Below are positions 29,122 to 39,243 of a stretch of DNA of 64,000 bases, piece by piece. The notes below the pieces were generated by a model that was not told where the DNA came from, ran no database searches, and saw only the letters and a program-made list of their open reading frames with translations. Every line of letters starts with the position of its first letter. The stretch's first letter is position 1. The position numbers and the translations under genes were made by a program. Source of the DNA: Paracoccus saliphilus (lineage in GTDB: Bacteria; Pseudomonadota; Alphaproteobacteria; Rhodobacterales; Rhodobacteraceae); contig NZ_CP067140.1 of NCBI RefSeq assembly GCF_028553805.1, positions 1,426,001-1,490,000 on the forward strand, written 5' to 3'.

Positions 29122-29997
29122 TTACGGTGTCAGCCCTTCGGGGTCGGGCAGGCCGTTCGCGCGGGCGGTGGCGGTCAGGGTATTGGCCAGCAGGCAGGCG
29201 ATGGTCATCGGGCCGACACCGCCGGGGACCGGGGTGATGGCGCCCGCGACCTGCGCGGCCTCGGCGAAATCGACATCGCCCACAAGCCCGTCATCGGTGC
29301 GGTTGATGCCGACATCGATCACCGTCGCGCCGGGCTTGATCCAGTCGCCCTTGACGAAATGCGCCCGGCCGACGGCGGCGATGACGATATCGGCGGTTCG
29401 GCACAGTTCGGGCAGGTTTTGCGTGCGCGAATGGGCGATGGTGACCGTGGCGCTGTCGCGCAGCAACAGCTGGGCCATCGGCTTGCCGACGATATTGCTG
29501 CGCCCGATGACAAGGGCGTTCTTGCCCGACAGGCTGCCCAACCGGTCGCGCAACAGCATCAGGCTGCCAAGCGGCGTGCAGGGCACCATTGCCTTCTGCC
29601 CGGTGGCCAGCCGTCCGACATTCAGGATATGGAAGCCGTCGACATCCTTTTCCGGCCGGATCGCGTTGGTCACCCTGGCCTCGTCCATATGATCGGGCAG
29701 GGGAAGCTGCACGAGGATGCCGTTCACCGCCGGATCCTCGTTCAACTGCTCGACCAGCGCCAGCAGCTCGGCCTCGGGCGTCTCAGCGGGCAGGCGATGC
29801 TCGAAGGAGTTCATGCCCGTCTCGCGGGTCTGCTTGCCCTTCGAGCGCACATAGACCTGGCTGGCCGGATCCTCACCCACCAGAACCACGGCGAGGCCCG
29901 GCGTGATGCCGCGTTCCTTCATGGCGGCGGTATGTTCGGCGATGCGCTCGCGCAACCCGGCTGCAAAGGCTTTCCCGTCGATCGGAGTGGCTGTCAT
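29122..29997 (-). CDS. folD: Bifunctional methylenetetrahydrofolate dehydrogenase/cyclohydrolase FolD
   Basis: 291 residues from ATG 29997, preceded by AAGGGAG and overlapping the chorismate mutase stop. It interconverts methylene-, methenyl- and formyl-THF. Catalytic Lys and Tyr lie in [10 protein letters not shown] (near 49-58), the NADP-binding region in [11 protein letters not shown], and [11 protein letters not shown] near the C-terminus is the family signature. Confidence 0.97.
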   Translation of the reverse strand: MTATPIDGKAFAAGLRERIAEHTAAMKERGITPGLAVVLVGEDPASQVYVRSKGKQTRETGMNSFEHRLPAETPEAELLALVEQLNEDPAVNGILVQLPLPDHMDEARVTNAIRPEKDVDGFHILNVGRLATGQKAMVPCTPLGSLMLLRDRLGSLSGKNALVIGRSNIVGKPMAQLLLRDSATVTIAHSRTQNLPELCRTADIVIAAVGRAHFVKGDWIKPGATVIDVGINRTDDGLVGDVDFAEAAQVAGAITPVPGGVGPMTIACLLANTLTATARANGLPDPEGLTP

Positions 29998-30296
29998 TCG
30001 TGGTCTCCCTTCAGATGGCGGTTTTCCTGCGCGATGGCGGCCTCGACCAGCTGGCGCCAGATCGTGCCGATCAGCTCGGGGTCGAGGCCCTTTGCCGTGG
30101 CGTGACGGCGCGCATTCGCGACGACCTCCTCGACCCGCCAATCGATGCGCGCGGGCAGGGCGCGGTCCTTCTTGATCTGCGCGGCCCGGTCGATCAGTGC
30201 CCGGCGCCGGGCCAGTAACGCGATCAGCTCGGCATCCAGCGCGTCGATTTCGGCGCGCAGGGCGGGCATGTCCGGAATATCGTCTATCTCACTCAT
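29994..30296 (-). CDS. AroQ-class chorismate mutase
   Basis: 100 residues from ATG 30296; the upstream extension in frame lacks domain similarity. All-helical AroQ fold: [30 protein letters not shown] carries the conserved Arg and Lys, with [14 protein letters not shown] and the C-terminal helix following. It converts chorismate to prephenate for Phe/Tyr synthesis. Coupled by a 4-base overlap to folD. Confidence 0.92.
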   Translation of the reverse strand: MSEIDDIPDMPALRAEIDALDAELIALLARRRALIDRAAQIKKDRALPARIDWRVEEVVANARRHATAKGLDPELIGTIWRQLVEAAIAQENRHLKGDHE

Positions 30297-30424
30297 GCTG
30301 ACCGGGACATGCACCGGGACGGGGCCGGTTGCAAGCGATGCCTTGGTCGCAGCTTTGCTGTTTCGTGGCGCCGCGATCGGGGATAGCATCCGGGTTATGC
30401 GCAGAAGATCGAAAGGAGATCGCG

Positions 30425-30856
30425 ATGCCGACGAAGAATGTTGCCTACCGGACCAGTGCCACTGCGACCGGAGGCGGACGTGACGGAAAATCCAAGGTGG
30501 ATGACGGCAGTTTCACCGCCGATCTGACCGTTCCCAAGGAATTGGGCGGGCCGGGTGGCGACGGGCTCAACCCCGAGAAACTGTTCGCGACCGGTTACGC
30601 GGCCTGTTTCATGGGGGCGATGCGCCATTATGCGGCATCCAAGAAGATCGCGGTGCCGGATGACGCAAGCGTGCAGGTCAGCGTGGGGATCGGTCCGCGC
30701 GAAGACACCGGTTTCGGTCTGGATGTCGAGATCAGCGTCAGCCTGCCGGGTGTCGATCGCGAGACCGCCGAGGACCTGGTCGCGGGCGGCCACGTGGTCT
30801 GCCCCTATTCCGACGCGACCCGTGGATCGCTGAATATCACCCCGAAACTGGCCTGA
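30425..30856 (+). CDS. Organic hydroperoxide resistance protein (Ohr/OsmC family)
   Basis: 143 residues from ATG 30425 behind AAAGGAG. Thiol peroxidase reducing organic hydroperoxides. The two redox cysteines are Cys61 (GYAACFMGAM) and Cys126 (HVVCPYSDATRG), the spacing and sequence of Ohr rather than OsmC. No ohrR regulator is adjacent. Confidence 0.95.
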   Translation: MPTKNVAYRTSATATGGGRDGKSKVDDGSFTADLTVPKELGGPGGDGLNPEKLFATGYAACFMGAMRHYAASKKIAVPDDASVQVSVGIGPREDTGFGLDVEISVSLPGVDRETAEDLVAGGHVVCPYSDATRGSLNITPKLA

Positions 30857-30877
30857 TCCACATCATGCTGAAATGAA

Positions 30878-30909
30878 AGACCCCGGTCCTTATGGGCCGG
30901 GGTCTTGTC
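30878..30909. terminator. Bidirectional intrinsic terminator between ohr and ftsH
   Basis: AGACCCCGG and CCGGGGTCT form a perfect 9-base-pair stem (30878-30886, 30897-30905), flanked by A-rich sequence on the left and a short T-rich run on the right, between two convergent genes. Confidence 0.8.
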
Positions 30910-30915
30910 TTGAGC

Positions 30916-32808
30916 CTATGCCGGGGCCGGATCGCCGCCCGGAGCGGGCTTGCCAGCCTTGGGCACCGAGGCCACCGAGGGGATCAGGCTGCCCGGCGCG
31001 TCATCGTCATCGTCCTCCAGATGTTCGCCCCGGGTGATCTTGCGGATTTCCTCGCCGGTCAGGGTCTCGTATTCCAGAAGGCCCTGGGCAAGACGCTCGA
31101 ATTCCTCTTCCTTTTCAAGCAGGATGCTGCGGGCGTGCTGATAGCCCTCTTCGATCAGGTCATGGACCTCCTGCTCGATCAGCTCCTTGGTCGAGGCAGA
31201 GATCGAGAAACCGCCGGTGCTGCCGTTATAACCCTCGGCCGCCTCGGCATAGTCGATATTGCCGACCTTATCCGACATGCCCCACCGCATCACCATGGCG
31301 CGGGCAAGCTGGCTGGCCTGCTGGATATCGCCGGCCGGGCCGTTGGACACGCCATCCTCACCGTATTTGATGATCTCGGCGGCCTTGCCGGCCATGGTCA
31401 TGGCCAGCTTCTGCTTGACCTCGTCCTTGTGGAAATTCAGCCGGTCCATCTCGGGCAGGCTGACGACCATGCCGAGCGCGCCGCCGCGCGGGATGATGGT
31501 GGCCTTGTAGACCGGGTCGCATTTCGGCAGCGACAGGCCGACAATGGCGTGACCGGCCTCGTGATAGGCGGTCTTTTCCTTCTGCTCGGGCGTCAGCACC
31601 ATGCTGCGGCGTTCGACCCCCAGCATGACCTTGTCCTTGGCATTCTCGAAATCGACCATGGCGACGAAACGCCGCCCGATCCGCGCCGCCATCAGCGCGG
31701 CCTCGTTCACGAGGTTCATCAGGTCCGCGCCCGAGAAGCCCGGCGTGCCGCGTGCGATCAGGCGCAGATCGACATCGGGACCGACCGGCACCTTGCGGGA
31801 ATGCACGGCCAGGATCTTCTCGCGGCCCTTGATATCGGGATTGGGGACATGGATCTGCCGGTCGAAACGGCCCGGGCGCAGCAGCGCGGGGTCCAGCACG
31901 TCCTTGCGGTTGGTCGCGGCGATGACGATGATGCCCTCATTGGCCTCGAACCCGTCCATCTCGACCAGAAGCTGGTTCAGCGTCTGCTCGCGCTCGTCAT
32001 TGCCGCCGCCGATGCCGACACCGCGCGAACGGCCCACCGCGTCGATCTCGTCGATGAAGACGATGCAGGGGGCGGATTTCTTGGCCTGTTCGAACATGTC
32101 GCGAACCCGAGACGCGCCGACGCCCACGAACATCTCGACGAAATCCGAGCCCGAGATGGTAAAGAACGGCACCCCGGCCTCGCCGGCGATTGCGCGCGCC
32201 AGCAGGGTCTTACCGGTGCCCGGAGGGCCGACCAGCAGCCCGCCCTTGGGGATCTTGCCGCCGAGACGGCTGAATTTCTGCGGATTGCGCAGGAATTCGA
32301 CGATCTCCTCCAGCTCTTCCTTGGCCTCGTCGATGCCGGCCACATCGTCGAATGTCACCCGGCCATGCTTTTCGGTCAGCAGTTTCGCGCGGCTTTTGCC
32401 AAAGCCCATCGCGCCGCCTTTTCCACCGCCCTGCATCCGGTTCATGAAGAAAATCCACACGCCGATCAGCAGGATGAAGGGCAGCCAGACCCCCAACAGG
32501 GACATGAAGCCCGATTGCTGCTGCTTGACCACCTGCACCTCGATGCCCTTGTCGATCAGCTTGTCGGCGATTTCCTCGCCGACCGGGCGGACCGAGGTAT
32601 AGCTTTGCCCATCGGTGCCGGTGATCGTCAGCTCTTCGCCGTCGATGGTGACGGCGGTGACCTGGTCCTTGTCGACACGTTCGATGAAGTTGGAATAGCT
32701 GATCTGCCGGCTGTTCATGTTCGATGAGCCATCGCTGAACAGATTGAACAGCGCCAGAATCATCAGGAACAGAACCACCCAGAAGGCGAGATTACGTGCG
32801 TTGCCCAA
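30916..32808 (-). CDS. ftsH: ATP-dependent zinc metalloprotease FtsH
   Basis: 630 residues. Membrane-anchored AAA+ protease: two N-terminal membrane segments (about 5-22 and 105-125), Walker A GPPGTGKT, Walker [13 protein letters not shown], second region of homology, and the zinc site HEAGH. Degrades misfolded membrane proteins and regulatory substrates. 57 bases downstream of tilS, the usual tilS-ftsH order. Confidence 0.98.
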   Translation of the reverse strand: MGNARNLAFWVVLFLMILALFNLFSDGSSNMNSRQISYSNFIERVDKDQVTAVTIDGEELTITGTDGQSYTSVRPVGEEIADKLIDKGIEVQVVKQQQSGFMSLLGVWLPFILLIGVWIFFMNRMQGGGKGGAMGFGKSRAKLLTEKHGRVTFDDVAGIDEAKEELEEIVEFLRNPQKFSRLGGKIPKGGLLVGPPGTGKTLLARAIAGEAGVPFFTISGSDFVEMFVGVGASRVRDMFEQAKKSAPCIVFIDEIDAVGRSRGVGIGGGNDEREQTLNQLLVEMDGFEANEGIIVIAATNRKDVLDPALLRPGRFDRQIHVPNPDIKGREKILAVHSRKVPVGPDVDLRLIARGTPGFSGADLMNLVNEAALMAARIGRRFVAMVDFENAKDKVMLGVERRSMVLTPEQKEKTAYHEAGHAIVGLSLPKCDPVYKATIIPRGGALGMVVSLPEMDRLNFHKDEVKQKLAMTMAGKAAEIIKYGEDGVSNGPAGDIQQASQLARAMVMRWGMSDKVGNIDYAEAAEGYNGSTGGFSISASTKELIEQEVHDLIEEGYQHARSILLEKEEEFERLAQGLLEYETLTGEEIRKITRGEHLEDDDDDAPGSLIPSVASVPKAGKPAPGGDPAPA

Positions 32809-32865
32809 AACGGGTCCTCCGGCAAGATACGGTTTGAGATGAAAATAGGGATTATCGCCGCAGGT

Positions 32866-34104
32866 TCAATGCGCCATCAGCAAGCCGAGCAAATCATTCT
32901 TGTCCCGGAGAGGCAAAATTTGGTGAGTTTTTTCCCCATTCGCAAGTGGTGCGGCCACCAGTTCACCGCCGTTCCAGATCGCCGGACTGGCGGCGGCCTC
33001 GTCCCGCGTCAGGCCGGTGGCGCGCCAATCCGTCCCTGACAGGGGCGAATATCCCAGGGCCGCGACATGTTCTTGCGGTTGCAATCCGATGATTCTCCAG
33101 CGGTTATCCCAGGTGGGGCCGCGGCTGGTCCCGGCGCGCAGCGCGGCGGCGGGTTCGCGGCTGAACCGCAAATCACTCTCCGTGGGCTCGATCAGCGCCC
33201 CGTCCAGCGTGACCCGGCCGCCCGATGAGATCGCTTTCATCGCATGCAGCACGGTCGAGCGGCGCGGGGGATAATCCGCGCCGGTAATCCAGCGGCAACC
33301 GGCGATCAGCAGGCGGCGGGCGATTTCCGGCGGTGCCTCGCGAATCGGCAGAAGGGGCAGGATCAGCGTGCCGTTGCGGGCAATCGCCCCGGCTACGGTC
33401 TCTGCCGTGCAATGGGACAGCGCCTCGCGCGCGTCGCGCAGGTTCTCTGCCGAGCGGGCCAGCGCATCGGGAGCGATCCCGAGCGCCGCCATCGCCTGGC
33501 GGATTCGGACGCGGTCGAAATCGGCGTTCTCGTTGCTGGGATCGTCGATCCAGCCGATGCCCCGCCCTGTCAGCCATTCGCGCAGTTCCGCCCGACCGAC
33601 CTGCAGCATCGGGCGCAGCCAGGTGATCCCCATCGCCTCGCGGCGCTCTGCCATGCCCGCCAGACCGTCGATGCCCGCGCCACGCATCAGGCGCATCAGC
33701 AGCGTTTCCGCCTGGTCATCGGCCGTATGTCCAAGCGCGATGGCGGGCAGGCGGTGTTCCCCTGCCCATTCCGACAAGAGCGTCAGCCGGGCATTGCGCG
33801 CATTCGCCATCAGGTTTCCCGGCAGATCGCCACCATGCTGCCAGGGCAGGCGGTCATGGGGCAGGTCCAGCGCGGATGCCGCCTGCGCGACCCGCTCTGC
33901 CTCATCGGTGCTTTCCGGGCGCAGGCAGTGATCCACCGTCGCCACGCGGATATTCCGGCCCGAGGCCCATTCGGCAATGACATGCATCAGGGCGATGGAA
34001 TCGCCACCGCCCGAAACCGCCACGCCGAGACCGGGCAGATCGCCCGCCAGGCGGTCCAGCGCCGCGTGAATCCGTGCCGCCGGATCAGTCCCGGCGGCGC
34101 ACAT
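32866..34104 (-). CDS. tilS: tRNA(Ile)-lysidine synthase TilS
   Basis: 412 residues. Modifies C34 of the CAU-anticodon tRNA-Ile to lysidine. The PP-loop is SGGGDSIALMH at about 31-41, followed by VDHCLRPES and LGHTADDQAETLLMRL. Lies 8 bases after cpoB at the end of the tol-pal block. Confidence 0.95.
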   Translation of the reverse strand: MCAAGTDPAARIHAALDRLAGDLPGLGVAVSGGGDSIALMHVIAEWASGRNIRVATVDHCLRPESTDEAERVAQAASALDLPHDRLPWQHGGDLPGNLMANARNARLTLLSEWAGEHRLPAIALGHTADDQAETLLMRLMRGAGIDGLAGMAERREAMGITWLRPMLQVGRAELREWLTGRGIGWIDDPSNENADFDRVRIRQAMAALGIAPDALARSAENLRDAREALSHCTAETVAGAIARNGTLILPLLPIREAPPEIARRLLIAGCRWITGADYPPRRSTVLHAMKAISSGGRVTLDGALIEPTESDLRFSREPAAALRAGTSRGPTWDNRWRIIGLQPQEHVAALGYSPLSGTDWRATGLTRDEAAASPAIWNGGELVAAPLANGEKTHQILPLRDKNDLLGLLMAH

Positions 34105-34112
34105 TCATCCGC

Positions 34113-35018
34113 TCATTCATGTTCGGCCAGATCGGCGGCAGCCTCGGGGTCCATCTCGGCGGTTTCCCCGGAGGCGGGACCGTTATTGCCGCAATCCAGC
34201 GCCACCATCCGGCTCTCGGCCTCGATGGCGGGGGCACTGTCAGGGAAGCGGGCCGGGATCTCGGCAAGATAGAGGCAGGCCGCGACCGGATCGCCGTCAT
34301 TCTCGATCACGCGGGCGATCCCCAGCAGGCTGTCACCGGCCCGCGCGCTGTTCGGATCGGCGGTGAACCCCTCCAGCCAGGCAGCGGCGGCGGCCTGGGG
34401 CTGCCCCGCATTGTCCAGAGCCGCTCCCCGCAGATACAACGCCTCTGCCGTCAGCGGACCGCCCGCATGTTTCTCGGCGACGGCGGCGAACATCTCGGCG
34501 GCACGCTGGAAATCGCCGTTGTTCAGCGCGTCATGGGCCGCGTCGAAATCGGCCCGTTCGGCGGTGGAGGCCGTGGAGTTTTGCCCGGCGGCGGGGGCGG
34601 AACCCGATTCGATCTGCGGAACCACGGTCACGCCGGAATTTGCCTCGACCGGATCGGGGGTGGTCAGCGCACCCAGGTCACAGGTCTCGTCCATCTCGCA
34701 CAGGCGGAACTCGACATCGTCGATGCGCCGGGTGTTTTCATCGAGCACCTGCCGGATGCGGTTCTGCAACTGCTCGGTCTGGTTGGTCAGCTTCGTCAGC
34801 TGCTCTTCCATGGCATTCATGCGGTCGATGGCGGCGGCGCCCCCGACCTGCTGGTAGCCTTCCGATCCGGCGGCCCGCAACTCGGCCCGCAGATCCTGCA
34901 ACTGGCTGCGCAGATCAGAGACCTCGGTCCGCAGGTCGGCCAGCGTCGGCTCTTGCGCCGCGACCGGCAGAGCCATCATCGCGACCAGCGTGGCGGCGGC
35001 GACGGCCCGGCGGATCAC
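34113..35018 (-). CDS. cpoB: Tol-Pal system coordinator CpoB (YbgF)
   Basis: 301 residues starting with GTG at 35018, which overlaps the pal stop as GTGA; the signal peptide (VIRRAVAAATLVAMMALPVAAQ) confirms this start. N-terminal coiled coil (about 25-110), a Pro/Ala/Ser linker, then TPR-type repeats (YLRGAALDNAGQPQAAAAAW). CpoB links cell-wall synthesis to outer-membrane constriction. Confidence 0.93.
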   Translation of the reverse strand: MIRRAVAAATLVAMMALPVAAQEPTLADLRTEVSDLRSQLQDLRAELRAAGSEGYQQVGGAAAIDRMNAMEEQLTKLTNQTEQLQNRIRQVLDENTRRIDDVEFRLCEMDETCDLGALTTPDPVEANSGVTVVPQIESGSAPAAGQNSTASTAERADFDAAHDALNNGDFQRAAEMFAAVAEKHAGGPLTAEALYLRGAALDNAGQPQAAAAAWLEGFTADPNSARAGDSLLGIARVIENDGDPVAACLYLAEIPARFPDSAPAIEAESRMVALDCGNNGPASGETAEMDPEAAADLAEHE

Positions 35019-35542
35019 GTGCCAGTCCCCGTATCGCTCACCACGGTGACGGCGCGGCGGTTCTGGGCATAGCAGCTTTCGTTCGAGCAAATCTCGGCGG
35101 GGCGCTCCTTGCCGAAGCTCAGCGTGCGGACGCGGTCCGAGGATACGCCTTGCGCGACCAGGTATTCCTGGACCGCGCTGGCGCGCCGCGCGCCCAGGGC
35201 GAGGTTGTATTCGCGGGTGCCGGTTTCCTCGGCATGGCCCTGCACCACGGCCGAGAAATTGCCGTGCTTGTTCAGCCATTCGGCCTGCCGGGCCAGGATC
35301 GCGCGGGCATCGCCGCTCAGCGTCGTCTGGTTGGCGGCGAACAGCACCGTGTTGCCGACCTGGTCGTTGAAATACTGGGCGGTCGCCTCGCCGCTCAGCG
35401 TGCCCCCGGCCAGGTCGCCCTGGTAAAGCGCGCCATTGCCCTGGTTGGCATAAGGGTCCTGCACCTGCGGCGGCGGGGCAGGCTGCGTGCAGGCGGCAAG
35501 CCCGAGGAAAGAGGCGGAGAGAAGGATCAGATATGGTTTCAT
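35015..35542 (-). CDS. pal: Peptidoglycan-associated lipoprotein Pal
   Basis: 175 residues from ATG 35542. Lipoprotein signal with lipobox LAAC (SASFLGLAAC). The C-terminal OmpA domain contains the peptidoglycan-binding segment GHAEETGTREYNLALGARRA. An outer-membrane anchor that binds TolB. 10 bases after tolB. Confidence 0.96.
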   Translation of the reverse strand: MKPYLILLSASFLGLAACTQPAPPPQVQDPYANQGNGALYQGDLAGGTLSGEATAQYFNDQVGNTVLFAANQTTLSGDARAILARQAEWLNKHGNFSAVVQGHAEETGTREYNLALGARRASAVQEYLVAQGVSSDRVRTLSFGKERPAEICSNESCYAQNRRAVTVVSDTGTGT

Positions 35543-35552
35543 TGCAAGGTCC

Positions 35553-36896
35553 CTACGGCAAAAGCGGACCCCAGGAGGGATCCGATGCGGCAAAATCGAG
35601 TTTCATTGGGCGCATGTTGCGCCCGGTGATATCGACCGAGTGCAGGCGCGGCTGGCCATCGCCGCCCGGTGTGACACGCGTGAACATGATGACGCGCCCA
35701 TTGGGGGCCCATGTCGGGCCTTCGTCAAGGAAGGAATCGGTCAGGGTCTTCTCGCCCTCGCCATCCTTGCGCATCACCCCGATATGGAAGCGGTCGCCAA
35801 GCTGCTTGGTAAAGGCAATCATGTCGCCCTTGGGCGACCATGCCGGATCGCCATAGCGGCCTTCGCCAAAGCTGATCCGGGTGGGCTCGCCGCCCTCAAG
35901 GCCCATCACGTAAAGCTGGGGCGTGCCCGAACGGTCGGATTCGAACACGACCTGCTTGCCGTCGGGGCTGAAGCTGGGCGAGGTCTCGATCGACGGCGAG
36001 TCGGTCAGCGGCCGCTGCGCGCCCGTGGCGGCATCCATCAGCCAGATATCCGTGTTGCCGCTTTTCTCCAGCGAATAGACGATCCAGCGGCCATCCGGGG
36101 AATAGCGGGGCGAAAAGGCCATGCTGCCGCCCCCCTGGGTGACCGCCTTGGCGGTGACCGAGGCCACGTCCAGCGACTGGATCTGCGGAAAGCCGCTGTC
36201 AAAGCTGGTGAACAGGATCTTCTTGCCATCGGGCGAGAATTGCGGCGCCAGGACCAGCGAGGAACTGTCGGTCATCCACAGGATATTCGCGCCGTCGTAA
36301 TCCATCACCCCGATCCGCTTGATCCGGGCATCCTTGGGGCCGGTTTCCTGTACGAAGGCCACCCGGCTGTCGAAATAGGGGGCCTCGCCGGTCAGCCGGG
36401 AATAGATCTGGTCGGCGATCTTGTGGGCGGCGCGGCGCCAGTCGCTGGCGCGGGCGACGAATTGCATCCCGTCGCCAAGCGGCTGGCCCGCGAAAACGTC
36501 GAACAGCCGGAACTTGACGCTGATCTCTTCGCCCTCTCCGGTCACCTCGGCGGTGACCAGCGCCTGCGCGTTGATCGTGCGCCATTCTTCGTAGGCGACG
36601 GCATCGGCAAAACTGCCGCGGCTGGCGACATGCGCCTCGGCCGGGATCTCGCGGAACAGCCCGGTGCCGGTCAGGTCATCCGCGACCACCTGCCGGATTT
36701 TCGAGGCGGCCTCGGCATCGCCGTGAAATTCCGGGATCGCCATGGCGACCGGTTCAGAGACGCCATCGGTGATCTCGATTCTGAGCGGGCCGTCCTGCGC
36801 CAGCGCGGGAAGGGCGGTCATGGTGCCGCCGGTCGCGCAAAGCACAAGGGCAAGCGCGGGGGCGAGGGCGGGGGCAAGGGTCAGGTTACGGAACAT
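35553..36896 (-). CDS. tolB: Tol-Pal system periplasmic protein TolB
   Basis: 447 residues from ATG 36896. Signal peptide, an N-terminal TolA-binding domain, then a six-bladed propeller with repeats such as FSPDGKKILFTS, YSPDGRWIVYS, FSPDGKQVVFES and WSPKGDMIAFT. The signal peptide is unusually Ala/Leu/Pro-repetitive (APALAPALAL). Confidence 0.97.
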   Translation of the reverse strand: MFRNLTLAPALAPALALVLCATGGTMTALPALAQDGPLRIEITDGVSEPVAMAIPEFHGDAEAASKIRQVVADDLTGTGLFREIPAEAHVASRGSFADAVAYEEWRTINAQALVTAEVTGEGEEISVKFRLFDVFAGQPLGDGMQFVARASDWRRAAHKIADQIYSRLTGEAPYFDSRVAFVQETGPKDARIKRIGVMDYDGANILWMTDSSSLVLAPQFSPDGKKILFTSFDSGFPQIQSLDVASVTAKAVTQGGGSMAFSPRYSPDGRWIVYSLEKSGNTDIWLMDAATGAQRPLTDSPSIETSPSFSPDGKQVVFESDRSGTPQLYVMGLEGGEPTRISFGEGRYGDPAWSPKGDMIAFTKQLGDRFHIGVMRKDGEGEKTLTDSFLDEGPTWAPNGRVIMFTRVTPGGDGQPRLHSVDITGRNMRPMKLDFAASDPSWGPLLP

Positions 36897-36954
36897 GCTG
36901 TCCTCTTTAGCGTCATTGGCGTCGGGGCAAAAGCCGGGTTTCGCCCCGACCTTA

Positions 36955-38778
36955 CTACTCGAATGCAATTCCTTCCGGGCGGAAATCCACGATGACATCG
37001 CGCCAGCGCCCGTATTTCTCGCGCGGGAGCGGAAATCCCGACCGTCCGCAATTCCGGATCGCGCGGCTGGCGGTTTCATAGGCGATCTGCACGGCGGTCT
37101 GTGAAGATCCGCCCTGCGAATCGATCAGGCGCAGGCTGGCCGGTTCGGGGCGGCCATCGGGAGTCATCCTGAACTCGATCGAAACCGTGGTGCGGGCGGC
37201 ATCGATCGACAATGCGCCGCGGTTCCAGCAATCCTCCAGCGCCAGCCTGAATCCTTCGCGTTCCGACAGCGAAAGGGGCTGGCCAAGCGGCGCAGCCCCC
37301 CCTGTTCCTGTCGTTGCCTCGGATTGCTGATCGGGATCCGGTAGCGGCGTCGGCGTGATCGGCACCGGGTTGAGCTGGTTCGGCTCGGGGGCCGGTTCGG
37401 GCTCGTCTGCCGGGGGGGAGTTGCCTTGCGACATGGCCTCGGACAGAGCCGCCGAGAGCGGGTCCTGCTCGACCGAGGCACCGCTGCCGCCTTCGATCCG
37501 CTGAACATCGTCCCCGCCCGTCTGGCCGGTTGAGGCGGTGTCCTCGCCTTCGCTGCCGGATTCGGCTTCCTGGGCTTCGCGCAGGGCATCTTGCAGCGCC
37601 TGCTGTTCTGCGGCCTCGCGTTCGGCTTCCTCTTCGGCTGCGCGGCGTTCGGCTTCTTCGCGCTCGGCTGCGGCCCGGCGTTCTTCCTCGGCCTGGCGGG
37701 CTTCTTCTTCGGCGCGGCGCTGCTCTTCCTCGCGCGCGGCCTGTTCCGCGGCTTGGCGTTCCTGTTCTTCGCGTGCGGCCTGTTCGGCTGCCTGCCGTTC
37801 TTCCTCGGCCCGTCGGGCTTCCTCTTCGGCGCGGCGCTGCTCTTCTTCGCGTGCGGCCTGTTCCGCGGCTTGGCGTTCCTGTTCTTCGCGTTCAGCCTGT
37901 TCGGCTGCGCGACGTTCTTCTTCGGCCTGACGCTGCTCTTCTTCCCGCGCGGCTTGCTCCGCCGCCCGGCGTTCCTCTTCCGCCCGAGCCTCTGCCGCGC
38001 GTTGCTCCTCGGCTTCGCGCTCTGCTTGCGCGGCAGCCTCGGCCTCCGCCTCCTGCCGTGCCTGCTCGGCCGCCTGCCGTTCCGCGGCCTCTGCGGCCTC
38101 TGTGGCAAGGCGCTCTGCCTCGCGGCTGGCCTCTGCCGCCGCCTCTCTTGCGGCCTCCTGCTCGGCGACGCGGGCGTTGAAAGCCTCAACCAGCCCGTCC
38201 GGGCGGTCCTGCGGGCGTGTCGACTGGTCCAGCGCCAGCGCGGAACGAGGCGCCACCGGCTCGATGCTCTCATCCTGTTCCGATGGTGCGGGCCGCGATG
38301 GCTGGGCATCGGCTTCAGGCTGCGCGCTTTCCGCCGGGGCGGGCGGGGCGGCCTCCTCGACAGGCTCCGGCGCTGCGGGCGTGTCGGGCAGGTCGGTCGC
38401 CACATCCACCGGCTCGCGCGGCTCGAAATCGCTCAGATCCGGCTGTGACTCGGATGTGTCGGGCTCTGCCAGTTCCTGCGCCTCATCCTCGGAGTCCGGT
38501 GCGGTCGCCTCGGCAGCCGGAGCCGCCGGCGCATCCTCGGTTTCGGGTTCCGAGATCTCGGCGACCGCCGTGGCCTCGGGGGCGACGGGACCGGCCCCGC
38601 GCGAGGCGGCGGCATATTCCTCGAACTCGGCCCCGCTCATCGTCGCCACCTCGGTCATGCGCACGGGCTGCGAGGGCTGCGGGCGGAGCAGTACCCCGCC
38701 CAGAAGCGCCCAGAGGATCAGCGCCGCATGCGCGACGCCCGAGATCCACCAGCCGATGCGCTCTTCCCGGTCGGACAT
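36955..38778 (-). CDS. tolA: Cell envelope protein TolA with an extended repeat region
   Basis: 607 residues, longer than E. coli TolA (421). One N-terminal membrane helix (residues 12-30), an acidic Pro/Ala/Glu-rich stretch (about 50-190), then ~200 residues of Glu/Arg/Ala coiled coil (residues ~200-405), and a C-terminal TonB/TolA-like domain with EDCWNRGAL. The coiled coil contains a near-perfect 117-bp (39-residue) tandem duplication, one unit starting near 37711 and the next near 37828. Spans the periplasm between TolQR and TolB/Pal. Confidence 0.93.
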   Translation of the reverse strand: MSDREERIGWWISGVAHAALILWALLGGVLLRPQPSQPVRMTEVATMSGAEFEEYAAASRGAGPVAPEATAVAEISEPETEDAPAAPAAEATAPDSEDEAQELAEPDTSESQPDLSDFEPREPVDVATDLPDTPAAPEPVEEAAPPAPAESAQPEADAQPSRPAPSEQDESIEPVAPRSALALDQSTRPQDRPDGLVEAFNARVAEQEAAREAAAEASREAERLATEAAEAAERQAAEQARQEAEAEAAAQAEREAEEQRAAEARAEEERRAAEQAAREEEQRQAEEERRAAEQAEREEQERQAAEQAAREEEQRRAEEEARRAEEERQAAEQAAREEQERQAAEQAAREEEQRRAEEEARQAEEERRAAAEREEAERRAAEEEAEREAAEQQALQDALREAQEAESGSEGEDTASTGQTGGDDVQRIEGGSGASVEQDPLSAALSEAMSQGNSPPADEPEPAPEPNQLNPVPITPTPLPDPDQQSEATTGTGGAAPLGQPLSLSEREGFRLALEDCWNRGALSIDAARTTVSIEFRMTPDGRPEPASLRLIDSQGGSSQTAVQIAYETASRAIRNCGRSGFPLPREKYGRWRDVIVDFRPEGIAFE

Positions 38779-38781
38779 GGA

Positions 38782-39234
38782 TCAGCCATCCATCCGCGGG
38801 CCGCCGGTATCGGTGACCAGCACGATATTGGTGAATCCGGCGGCGTTCAGGGCGCCCATCACCTGTACGACGCGGGCATAGGGAATGCCGCCATCGGCGC
38901 GCAGGAAGATGCGGTCGGTCTGCCGCTCGGCCAATATGGCGCGCAGCCGCTCGACCACCTGGTCGTCGGCGACCGGTTCGTTCATCAGCGTGACCTCGCC
39001 CTCGGCGGGGATCGAGACCACCAGCGGCTCCTCCTGTTCCGAGGGAACGGCGGTCGCGGCGGTGCGCGGCAGGTTCAGCGGCACGCCCGCGGTCATCAGC
39101 GGCGCGGCGACCATGAAGATCACCAGCAGCACCAGCATCACGTCCACGAAGGGCGTGACGTTGATCTCGGACATCGGCGCGTTGCGCCTGCGTCCGCGAC
39201 CCTTGCGCCTTACCCGTTTGACGATATCCGACAT
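38782..39234 (-). CDS. tolR: Tol-Pal system protein TolR
   Basis: 150 residues, ExbD/TolR family. A basic cytoplasmic start, then a single membrane helix with the functional Asp in NVTPFVDVMLVLLVIFM, then a periplasmic domain. Works with TolQ as the proton-driven motor. 3 bases from tolA and 9 from tolQ. Confidence 0.96.
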   Translation of the reverse strand: MSDIVKRVRRKGRGRRRNAPMSEINVTPFVDVMLVLLVIFMVAAPLMTAGVPLNLPRTAATAVPSEQEEPLVVSIPAEGEVTLMNEPVADDQVVERLRAILAERQTDRIFLRADGGIPYARVVQVMGALNAAGFTNIVLVTDTGGPRMDG

Positions 39235-39243
39235 CGCCCGCCC

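Noticed and set aside
30892..32727. 611-codon frame opposite ftsH
   Set aside because: Antisense shadow of ftsH with His/Asp/Gln-rich composition; the two frames share codon periodicity and ftsH is certain.
37591..38448. Hydrophobic plus-strand frame opposite tolA, resembling a membrane protein
   Set aside because: The Leu/Phe/Gly repetition is the mirror of the Glu/Arg/Ala coiled-coil codons of tolA; no other support.
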